Of a DNA stretch of 56,986 nt, positions 50,281 to 56,986 are shown one piece after another (position 1 is the stretch's first letter; each line of letters starts with the position of its first letter). The stretch covers positions 1 through 56,986 of the forward strand of contig CAXGTL010000002.1 in assembly GCA_964012725.1 (NCBI GenBank), in the 5' to 3' direction. The position numbers were made by a program, and so were the translations under genes. This stretch comes from CAXGTL01 sp964012725 (GTDB lineage Archaea > Nanobdellota > Nanobdellia > Woesearchaeales > CAXGTL01). The notes below the pieces were generated by a model. The model was not told where the DNA came from, did no database searches, and was given only the letters and a program-made list of their open reading frames with translations.

Positions 50281-50676
50281 CTAATCATCTGAAACAGAAA
50301 CTCCAATAGGATTGAGTCTTCTATATTCAACATATTCTTGTGCTTCTTTAATTAAATCTGAATCACTTAATAAATTAGTTAATTCTTGTTTAACTTTAAT
50401 ATCAGGACGTTTAGTATAAGGCAAACTTTTATCAGATTCATTTTTAGGAAAATCACCTTCAGATAATACAATAACATATTTAATATCAGAAAATTCACCA
50501 TCAATACAATATCCAAGAAGACCTTCTACAATATCTCTAAGTTCTACTCTTGTATCCCTCCATGTACCAAAACAAAATTCTGAATCAGGACTATCACCAA
50601 TACCAAAAGTATAACTAAAACATTGAAAAGTATCTTGAACATATTGCTCTGCTAAAACTATATAAATAGGAAACAT
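50281..50676 (-). CDS. Hypothetical acidic protein in the acyltransferase cluster
   Basis: 131 residues. IYIVLAEQYVQDTFQCFSYT, FGTWRDTRVELRDIVEGLL, IKYVIVLSEGDFPKNESD. Alpha/beta appearance with no motif recognised. Its only clue is position between the acyltransferase genes, six bases before the type A copy 2 gene. Confidence 0.55.
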   Translation of the reverse strand: MFPIYIVLAEQYVQDTFQCFSYTFGIGDSPDSEFCFGTWRDTRVELRDIVEGLLGYCIDGEFSDIKYVIVLSEGDFPKNESDKSLPYTKRPDIKVKQELTNLLSDSDLIKEAQEYVEYRRLNPIGVSVSDD

Positions 50677-50738
50677 ATGATAAAAGATAAATTATAAGCT
50701 TATAAACATTTACCCACAGTAAAATATATATTAGAAAT

Positions 50739-51692
50739 CTATTTCATAAACTTAAACAACTTTTCTTTCTTCAGATGCCACATCTCTTTCCAATTAAAAT
50801 TAAAAGCTAAGAATTCCAACTTATCAAGTTTACAATCAAAACCATACTTAATATGTTCCATGTTAATGAACTTAGCAATACCTTGGTTTCTAAACTTAGG
50901 ATTAACTCCTCCTGCAAATACAGTCATAGTATCGCCATAAATACAACCAAAATCAATTGCAGCCAATTCATCATCAACTTTAACAACTGTCATATACATA
51001 ATTTCTTTTTTCATAAACAAATCCAGAACATCTGAAAACGCTTTAACAAATCTTTTGTCATAAAAATAAGATTTATCTCCAAATGTTTTAACACTCCATT
51101 TTTTCACAATCTTATAATATTTTTTATAACTCTTAGGACATCTGATAATATCAACACCTTTTTTATTTATTTTCCTAAGATCTCTTAAAATATTTCTTAC
51201 GTGTTTTCTTTTGAACAATTTATGATAATTATTTAAGTTATAATTAAATTCTTTTGGATATAAAGAATAAGTACAATCATCATCCTGAAACATTTTTTTA
51301 TATAAAGGTATTTCATCAATACCTGTCAATTTTGTATTTGCAGGACACATCTTAATTAACTCTTTTAATGATCTTTTCTTATGCAAAAATATTGAATTCT
51401 TTTCTATCCAATCATCATCGCCAGGAAAAAACTTAAACAACTTTTGTTCATTATCATAAGACAAAGGAAGCATACCTACAACTTTCCCATGTTTTTTATG
51501 AACAATAAAATGTGGTAAATTATTAAAATATTTATGAAAACAGAACTTAAACTCCCACATATCAGAAATCTTTTTGTTTACACTAAAAGTTTTCCAAAGT
51601 TTTTCACACTCACTAATATCTGTTACTATTTCAAAATCTTCTCCAGATACTAATTGTGTAACCTCTTTTTGTCTTTTCATATAATCTATCAA
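50739..51692 (-). CDS. GNAT-fold FemAB/CelD-like acyltransferase, type B, copy 2
   Basis: 317 residues. DISECEKLWKTFSVNKKISD and WEFKFCF match the type B copy 1 start; KRKHVRNILRDLRKINKKG, DELAAIDFGCIYGDTMTVFA, NPKFRNQGIAKFINMEHIKY and FNFNWKEMWHLKKE follow the Acetyltransf_6 pattern. First gene of the minus-strand cluster, next to the T-rich region. Confidence 0.75.
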   Translation of the reverse strand: MIDYMKRQKEVTQLVSGEDFEIVTDISECEKLWKTFSVNKKISDMWEFKFCFHKYFNNLPHFIVHKKHGKVVGMLPLSYDNEQKLFKFFPGDDDWIEKNSIFLHKKRSLKELIKMCPANTKLTGIDEIPLYKKMFQDDDCTYSLYPKEFNYNLNNYHKLFKRKHVRNILRDLRKINKKGVDIIRCPKSYKKYYKIVKKWSVKTFGDKSYFYDKRFVKAFSDVLDLFMKKEIMYMTVVKVDDELAAIDFGCIYGDTMTVFAGGVNPKFRNQGIAKFINMEHIKYGFDCKLDKLEFLAFNFNWKEMWHLKKEKLFKFMK

Positions 51693-52129
51693 CCTTTTTT
51701 TATTAACTAATATATATTTTTGTAAAAATCATTTATAAAGGTTCTCTTTTTTAATTTTTCTCGACGAGAGATTTTTTTATTTTTTTCGTTTTTTTTCAAT
51801 ATTTTTTAATTTTTTTAGATTTTTATTACTTTTTTTAGATTTATTTTTATCGACGAGAAAAAAATAGTTTTTTCATAGAATTTTTTAGTTTTTTATAGAT
51901 TTTTTAATTTTTTAAACAAATTTGAGTCTTTTTTTACTTTTTTTAGATTTTTTTTCTATTTTTTATTAATTTTTTAAATTTTTTTTTTAAAAAGTTTTAT
52001 TTTTGTGTTTTTTGCTTAAAATCTTTGCTTTTTGCACTATTTTTTACTAATTTTTATATTTTATTTTATTTTTTGTGAAAAACAAATAATTAAGCAAACT
52101 TTAAATACTATAACATCATAAATCTAATT
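51693..52129 (+). other. Extremely T-rich divergent intergenic region
   Basis: About 400 bases; on the plus strand it is overwhelmingly T, with repeated TTTTTTAGATTTTT units (near 51814, 51836, 51896, 51941) and two copies of CGACGAGA (51762, 51851). Both flanking genes point away, so it is not a simple terminator. The last ~45 bases hold a TATA box (CTTTAAATAC near 52100) for the HIT-like gene. Could be a bent/unwinding element or an origin-type region; no Cdc6/Orc1 gene is in the window. Confidence 0.6.
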
Positions 52130-53137
52130 ATGCCAGAAACAATAGACACTAGCAACATGTCACAAGAAGAAATCATAGAATTACAAAAAAAACAGTGTCC
52201 ATTCTGTCAAATAATTGCTGGAAAAATACCTAGCAAAAAAGTTTATGAGGACGATAAAATAATTGCAGTATTAGATATTAACCCTATTTCTAAAGGCCAT
52301 GTTTTAGTAATGCCTAAAGAACACTTTCCAATAATGCCAACAATTCCAGAGGAAACATTATCACACTTATTCAAAACAGTTAAACATATTTCTCATGCTT
52401 GTCTTAAAAAAATCCCTTGCCAAGGAACAAACATATTTATTGCAAATGGTGGAATTGCTGGACAAACTGCTTACCATTTCATGGTTTTCATCATACCAAG
52501 GGATGAAGGAGATAATATTCAAAATTTCCATTTAAAAAAAATAGATATAGATCAAAAAGAACTTGACCAAATAATACCTCAATTAAAAAATAATATCAAT
52601 ATTATGTTAAGAGATAAATTACTTAAAAATCCAATACCTGGCAAAGAACCACCAAAAGTTGAAACTCCAAAAATAACAGAAGAACAATTAATAAAAACAA
52701 TTGAAGCAAATCCTCAACTTAAACAAATGATTACTACTAATCCTAACCAACTTAAACAATTAATTCAGACAAATGCTCAACTAAAGATGTTATTTGAAGG
52801 AAAAGATGTTGATAAAATAATTAAGAAAATAAATCAGGGTGTTGAAATTGTTGAACCAAAAATGAATTTAGATGCTATATCAGAAGTTTTGAACAAAGGT
52901 GAAGATACAATGGAAGAAGATAAAGAAGAAAAAGATAATAAAAAAGAAAATAAAGATGAAGAAAAAGAAACTGAAGAATTAACAAAAGAAGAAAGTGAAG
53001 AACAAGAAGAGACAACAAAACAAATGGAAAAACCACCAAAAGAAGAGGAAACAAAAGAAAAACCTAAAAAGAAAAAAACAAAATCAAAAAAAGAAAAAGG
53101 AATTGATTTAGACGAGATCGCAAACCTATTTAGTTAA
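52130..53137 (+). CDS. HIT-like protein without histidine triad, with long C-terminal extension
   Basis: 335 residues. HIT domain ~20-160: CPFCQIIAGKIPSKKVYEDD, HVLVMPKEHFPIM, and at the triad position YHFMVFIIPRD, where only the first His of HxHxH remains. Catalytic His is Met. Residues ~195-230 have NPQLKQMI/NPNQLKQLI/NAQLKMLF repeats resembling STI1-type helices; the last ~75 residues alternate Lys and Glu. Co-transcribed with the next HIT-like gene (four-base gap). Confidence 0.82.
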   Translation: MPETIDTSNMSQEEIIELQKKQCPFCQIIAGKIPSKKVYEDDKIIAVLDINPISKGHVLVMPKEHFPIMPTIPEETLSHLFKTVKHISHACLKKIPCQGTNIFIANGGIAGQTAYHFMVFIIPRDEGDNIQNFHLKKIDIDQKELDQIIPQLKNNINIMLRDKLLKNPIPGKEPPKVETPKITEEQLIKTIEANPQLKQMITTNPNQLKQLIQTNAQLKMLFEGKDVDKIIKKINQGVEIVEPKMNLDAISEVLNKGEDTMEEDKEEKDNKKENKDEEKETEELTKEESEEQEETTKQMEKPPKEEETKEKPKKKKTKSKKEKGIDLDEIANLFS

Positions 53138-53141
53138 AAAG

Positions 53142-53666
53142 ATGACATGTCCATACTGTGAACTAATTGAAAAAGAAGATAAAAATATTATCTATGAAGA
53201 TAATTTAGCAGTTGTAATGCTAGCAAAAGAACCAGCAGTTAAAGGTCATTTAATAGTTATTCCTAGACAACATTTTCAAATAATGGAACAAATACCTGAC
53301 GATTTAATAGGATATTTATTTTTAGTTGCAAACAAAGTATCTTCATTAGTGTTTGAAACATTAGGTGTCCAAGGAACAAATATCACAGTTAATAATGGAG
53401 TAGCATCAGGACAAAACTGGGCACATTTCTCAATCAATGTTATCCCTAGAAAAGAAAATGATGGTATAAACTTTGATTTTAAAAGATCTCAAGCAGATCA
53501 AACAGCATTAGACGATATTGTTAAAAAATTAAAAAGTGAAACAGATTTTATTGGTAAAGAAGACAAAGGTAACCAAAAACCAGAAACAATAAAAAAAGAA
53601 AAATCAAATCAATTAGATGCTGACAAAGAAGATTATAGGTTGAAGCAGTTAAGACATATTCCTTAG
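53142..53666 (+). CDS. Second HIT-like protein without histidine triad
   Basis: 174 residues. CPYCELIEKEDKNIIYEDN, GHLIVIPRQHFQIMEQIPD, and triad position AHFSINVIPRKEND with only the first His. Same substitution pattern as the upstream paralogue (GTNI..NG..GQ is shared). Probably nucleotide-binding but not hydrolytic; may dimerise with its neighbour. Its stop overlaps the convergent peptidase gene by four bases. Confidence 0.82.
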   Translation: MTCPYCELIEKEDKNIIYEDNLAVVMLAKEPAVKGHLIVIPRQHFQIMEQIPDDLIGYLFLVANKVSSLVFETLGVQGTNITVNNGVASGQNWAHFSINVIPRKENDGINFDFKRSQADQTALDDIVKKLKSETDFIGKEDKGNQKPETIKKEKSNQLDADKEDYRLKQLRHIP

Positions 53667-54526
53667 AATAAAAATACCAACCAATTACCAAACAACACAG
53701 TAACTAAAAAACTTAATAAAAAACTAGGAACAAAAGGAATTCCAACTTTGATAAGTATCTTATCAACTTTACCTAACTTTTCTAACCTTTCTAACTCTTC
53801 TATCTGTTCTTTTTCAATACCTAAATCTTTAGGACCACAAACTTTTTTTCCATCAACAACAATATCATCAACTATCCATTCTCCTTCAGTTAACTCTGAA
53901 ACATTAACATTCCTAATCATTGCTGCTTCTTCAACACCTTTTGCAAACAAATAAAAATACACAGTTAGTATTAAAAATAATATTAAAACATAATCAAGTA
54001 TTTTTAACATAGGATCTTGTACAAAGAAACTTAAAATCAATAATAAAACACATACACTAATAACAATAATCTTAGTCTTTTTAATTTTCTTTGAATAATG
54101 TTTAAACTTAATCTTAAACTTAGACCAATGCTTAATAGAAAGAACAATTGAATAAATCATACCATAAAATCCTCCTACAATCATCACATTTATTAAAAAA
54201 ACTTCAATTAACTGAAACTTTGTCCAACTCAATAAAGAAAATCCAAATACTGCACCTAACCCAAGCAACATTTTTGAATCTCCTCCACCCCATTGACCAG
54301 TATAAAACATTAAACATGCTATAATAAAGAACAATAATGCTCCTACAGCACCATCCATAAAATACAAATAATCATTAGAACTAAGAGAATACATTAATCT
54401 TACTCCTAATACAACAAACAAAAAGCCCCAGTTAATGGTATCAGCAACTTCTCTTTTCTTAAAGTCTGTGTATGAACCAACAAATAACACAACTAATGCT
54501 ATTGTATAGAGTATATTATCAATCAT
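53663..54526 (-). CDS. Type IV prepilin/preflagellin peptidase (A24, FlaK/PibD-like)
   Basis: 287 residues. First catalytic Asp in GSYTDFKKREVADTINW, second in the GxGD motif QWGGGDSKMLLGLGA. Six or more hydrophobic helices, with a ~70-residue soluble insertion near residues 210-265 (GEWIVDDIVVDGKKVCGPKD). Integral membrane aspartyl protease that removes class III signal peptides, such as those of the genes at 34024, 56074 and 56531. ATG at 54526 preferred over a TTG at 54547. Confidence 0.92.
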   Translation of the reverse strand: MIDNILYTIALVVLFVGSYTDFKKREVADTINWGFLFVVLGVRLMYSLSSNDYLYFMDGAVGALLFFIIACLMFYTGQWGGGDSKMLLGLGAVFGFSLLSWTKFQLIEVFLINVMIVGGFYGMIYSIVLSIKHWSKFKIKFKHYSKKIKKTKIIVISVCVLLLILSFFVQDPMLKILDYVLILFLILTVYFYLFAKGVEEAAMIRNVNVSELTEGEWIVDDIVVDGKKVCGPKDLGIEKEQIEELERLEKLGKVDKILIKVGIPFVPSFLLSFLVTVLFGNWLVFLF

Positions 54527-54586
54527 AATATGCTTAGGACTATACAAATGTTTATAAATCTTATTATTATACCTTGATTAAGAAAA

Positions 54587-55339
54587 ATGGTATTAGACAC
54601 AGTTAAAAATATTCTAAAAATAGATTGGGGAAAGAGAAGATTAGAAAACATTCCATTACATATCGCTTTAACCATAAATGGAATACCAAGATATTCAGAA
54701 ATAAACAAAAAACCAATACAAGAATCATATGATAAAGCATTCCAGAACTTAAAAGATATATTTAAAACACAAATTGAGAATAAAATAAGAATCTTAACAA
54801 TATATTTTATGCCAAAGTTTAGAAGCAGTGACCAAGAACTAATAAAAGCATCAGTTAAGTTCATGAATGAGTTATTAAAAGAAAAAATAATACATGATAA
54901 TCAAGTAAAAGTTTCTGTTCTTGGTAAATGGTATGACCTTCCAAACGATTTAATTAATCCAATTAAAGAAATTATATCTGAAACAAAAGATTATGATAAC
55001 TTTTTTATCAACTTTTGTATGAATTATTCTGGAAGAGATGAAATAGTTGATTCATGCAAATTAATTGCAAGGAAGATTAAAGCAGACAAGATTGATCCAG
55101 AAGCTATAAGCAAGGATATGATAAAAGAAAACATTTACATTAGCTATTTTGTTCCACCTGATATGATTATCAAAACAGGTATAAAAAGAAAATTGTTTGG
55201 ATTCTTACTATGGGACACTGTACACAGCGATATTTACTTTGCAAAGAAGTTATTTCCTGATTTCACATCTCACGATTTCTTAAAAACAGTTCAGTCATGG
55301 AAAAAGGATGATGATGTTAAAGAATATAGTAATGAGTAA
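54587..55339 (+). CDS. cis-Prenyltransferase (UppS-like) homologue with altered active site
   Basis: 250 residues. Family motifs in order: HIALTINGIPRYSE (where active enzymes have the catalytic Asp of xMDGNxR), ILTIYFMPKFRSSDQE, VSVLGKWYDLP, FCMNYSGRDEIVDSCKLI, and MIIKTGIKRKLFGFLLWDT. The Asp is Asn here. This suggests a non-catalytic partner subunit, or an enzyme with weak or altered activity. Would make dolichol/undecaprenyl-type carriers if active. Confidence 0.85.
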   Translation: MVLDTVKNILKIDWGKRRLENIPLHIALTINGIPRYSEINKKPIQESYDKAFQNLKDIFKTQIENKIRILTIYFMPKFRSSDQELIKASVKFMNELLKEKIIHDNQVKVSVLGKWYDLPNDLINPIKEIISETKDYDNFFINFCMNYSGRDEIVDSCKLIARKIKADKIDPEAISKDMIKENIYISYFVPPDMIIKTGIKRKLFGFLLWDTVHSDIYFAKKLFPDFTSHDFLKTVQSWKKDDDVKEYSNE

Positions 55340-55403
55340 TTTATTTCTTTAAAAAACAAACATAAAAGTAAAATTTATAAACAACTACTACATAAACCAT
55401 AAT

Positions 55404-56102
55404 ATGGAAGTATTTCACTGTATTAAAAAGAGGAGAAGTATTAGAAAGTACCTAGACAAAGCAGTGGAATGGGAAAAAGTAATGGACATTCTAGAATCTG
55501 GATCATTAGCACCATCTGCAGGCAATCTTCAAAACTGGAAATTTATACTTTGCGCTAACAAAGAAAAAAAAAATGAAGTATCAAAAGCATGCGTTGACCA
55601 AATTTGGATCTCAAACGCACCTGTTTTAATCATAGTTTGTGCAGAACCAAAACATTCAGAATCTTTGTATGGAGAAAGAGCTAACAGATTATATAATACA
55701 CAAAACTGTGCAGCTGCAACACAAAACATGTTATTATCAGCAACAGCTTTAGGCCTAGGTTCATGCTGGGTTGGAGCATTTGACGAAGAAAAAATAAGAG
55801 ATATATTCTCAATGTCACCTGATATCAGACCACAAGCAATCATTACTATTGGTTACTCTGATGAAGAACCAAATGTACCGGACAAAATTGATTTAGAACA
55901 TTTAGTTTATTTTGAAAAATGGAAAAATACTATTCATGACTTTGGCCAAGTAACAGGAGAATATGGACTAAAAATCAAAAATGCATTTAATACTTCTAAA
56001 GATTTAGTTAAAAAATGGTTAGGTGTTTTAAAACAAAAAACATCACAACAATCAAAAAAAATAGAAAAAAAGATTAAGAAGATTCAGGAATCTCAAGAGT
56101 AA
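55404..56102 (+). CDS. Nitroreductase-family flavoprotein
   Basis: 232 residues. FMN-site motifs KKRRSIRKYLDKAVEW, GSLAPSAGNLQNWKF, AATQNMLLSATALGLGSCWV, PQAIITIGYSDEEP. NAD(P)H-dependent reductase of unknown substrate. The last ~50 residues are a Lys/Gln-rich tail absent from many relatives. Its stop overlaps the convergent pilin gene by 29 bases. Confidence 0.9.
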   Translation: MEVFHCIKKRRSIRKYLDKAVEWEKVMDILESGSLAPSAGNLQNWKFILCANKEKKNEVSKACVDQIWISNAPVLIIVCAEPKHSESLYGERANRLYNTQNCAAATQNMLLSATALGLGSCWVGAFDEEKIRDIFSMSPDIRPQAIITIGYSDEEPNVPDKIDLEHLVYFEKWKNTIHDFGQVTGEYGLKIKNAFNTSKDLVKKWLGVLKQKTSQQSKKIEKKIKKIQESQE

Positions 56103-56538
56103 TTATTCCATTTACTTTCTTTATTAAATTTTCACCATTATTAATTAAGATTTTTTCTTTATCACCAATATCAAGATCAATATAAGGTAAATTAACAAAT
56201 ATAGTAGAATTTTGATACAAATAACTAAGTTCTAAATAATATTGAACCCTATCATCGTCTTCATTTGCAGTTTTATACAAATGCATATAATATTCTCTTC
56301 CAACAACATCAATCGGAGTTTCAAATGTTCTTTCATATCCATCTTCAACTGTAGCTGCTAAACTAATTTCATTTTTAACATAATCACCTACTTCTCTTAA
56401 CAACAACATTTCTTTTGTAGATGTTGCTTCAGCCATTCTATATTGAACTACACCAAAAAATACAATAAAGAAAAAAAGCATAAAAGTAATTAATAGCATG
56501 AATTCCATAGAAATTTGTGTTTTTTTATAATTATTCAT
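56074..56538 (-). CDS. Pilin-like protein with class III signal peptide
   Basis: 154 residues. MNNYKKTQISMEFMLLITFM followed by a Phe-rich hydrophobic helix fits the class III signal (cleavage expected before the hydrophobic segment, at the TQ/IS region). Mature domain beta-rich: YMHLYKTANEDDDRVQYYLEL. Likely a minor pilin or archaellum-related subunit, processed by the peptidase at 53663. Overlaps the upstream pilin-like gene by eight bases. Confidence 0.72.
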   Translation of the reverse strand: MNNYKKTQISMEFMLLITFMLFFFIVFFGVVQYRMAEATSTKEMLLLREVGDYVKNEISLAATVEDGYERTFETPIDVVGREYYMHLYKTANEDDDRVQYYLELSYLYQNSTIFVNLPYIDLDIGDKEKILINNGENLIKKVNGIITLEIPESS

Positions 56539-56986
56539 CTTTTTTAAATTCTATATTAACATACATTCCTAAAGTATCTTTTTCAGTTACAAACACAACA
56601 TCATGCATTCCTTGTAAAAGATCATTTTCATCAAACTCACCTTTAATTGGTACATCTGAGTTAAAATAAAGCTCATTATTAGACATATTAATGTTAAGAG
56701 CACATTCTTTTCGTGGATCTTGGCCTTCTGGTAAACCTGCTTCATAACATTCCACATACATGTTAGAAACTCCACCAGGAAGATCAATATTAAGTGTAAG
56801 TTTTGTATCTCGTCCATAATAATAAGCAGACTCAGCAGTTGACACAATTGCATCGCCTAATGAAGCTGCCCTTGATGTGTCAACTTCTATGGTTGCTTCT
56901 TGTGTATAAGCATAAAAATAAAAAATAGTTGGAATCATGATTAACATAAAGAATCCAGTTATTAGTAAAAACTCAGTTGCTACTTG
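56531..56986 (-). CDS. Pilin-like protein (partial, 5' end outside window)
   Basis: The frame is open to the right edge; 151 codons are visible. It begins QVATEFLLITGFFMLIMIPT, the end of a class III signal region, followed by a hydrophobic helix. Then EATIEVDTSRAASLGDAIVS and a beta-rich part with two Cys (YVECYEAG, RKECALN). First of two adjacent pilin-like genes that overlap by eight bases, so they are translated together. The ATG at 56947 lies inside the hydrophobic helix and is not the true start. Confidence 0.75.
   Translation of the reverse strand, partial: QVATEFLLITGFFMLIMIPTIFYFYAYTQEATIEVDTSRAASLGDAIVSTAESAYYYGRDTKLTLNIDLPGGVSNMYVECYEAGLPEGQDPRKECALNINMSNNELYFNSDVPIKGEFDENDLLQGMHDVVFVTEKDTLGMYVNIEFKKDE

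Noticed and set aside
51693..52129. Rho-independent terminator array
   Set aside because: Both flanking genes are transcribed away from the region, so no transcript should end there.

Overview
This is an AT-rich, densely packed archaeal chromosome segment. Archaeal or eukaryote-type information genes (TFE, ribosomal proteins L15e, L35Ae, S17e and S3Ae, Alba, SRP54, Bud32, ZPR1, SepF, archaeal TruD), BRE/TATA promoters, class III (archaellin-type) signal peptides with a FlaK/PibD-like peptidase, and GGTGA/GGAGG ribosome binding sites place it in Archaea. Very low GC, many small Lys/Asn-rich proteins, bacterial-type ThrRS and many coiled-coil orphans suggest a DPANN lineage of the Woesearchaeota/Pacearchaeota kind. 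That placement is inferred from gene style, not from a tree.

Layout. 1-6200: a Kef-type antiporter cut by the left edge with an AbrB-like gene, a methyltransferase-kinase fusion, a HEPN/nucleotidyltransferase pair, and a TFE operon. 6200-9400: a RelE-type toxin-antitoxin pair, MTA phosphorylase with adenine phosphoribosyltransferase (purine/methionine salvage), ZPR1 and SepF. 9400-17900: phosphohexomutase, L15e, a Nudix-like protein, Fic, a radical SAM protein and an alpha/beta hydrolase. 17900-21000: a complete four-subunit 2-oxoacid:ferredoxin oxidoreductase operon. 21000-31300: L35Ae, small membrane proteins, a 707-residue membrane/coiled-coil protein, SRP54, DUF2061, ThrRS and a sugar nucleotidyltransferase. 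31400-41300: Bud32-HIT, a pilin-like protein, an NFACT-R protein, Alba/S17e/S3Ae, two adenylate kinases, TruD and four tRNA genes. 41300-46600: an exonuclease, coiled-coil and ribbon-helix-helix proteins, and PolX. 46600-51700: a cluster of four GNAT-fold acyltransferases built from two alternating types. 52100-end: two HIT-like proteins without the histidine triad, prepilin peptidase, a cis-prenyltransferase homologue, nitroreductase and two pilin-like genes, the last cut by the right edge.

The most unusual content is RNA and repeat structure. All four tRNA genes are interrupted: Met(CAT) and Arg(CCT) each carry two insertions, Arg(TCG) three and Leu(TAA) four. All four share an insertion in the T-loop and one at position 37/38. 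Two of the tRNA-Leu insertions contain short palindromes of the same types that recur in intergenic DNA and once inside an ORF. There are also two dispersed structured families: a ~110-nt folded element in two copies (11896-12007, 44701-44809) and a ~120-nt terminal-inverted-repeat element in three copies lying just after gene ends (20911-21027, 30469-30592, 38364-38489). Two unrelated genes are preceded by a 14-codon leader ORF with an embedded hairpin.
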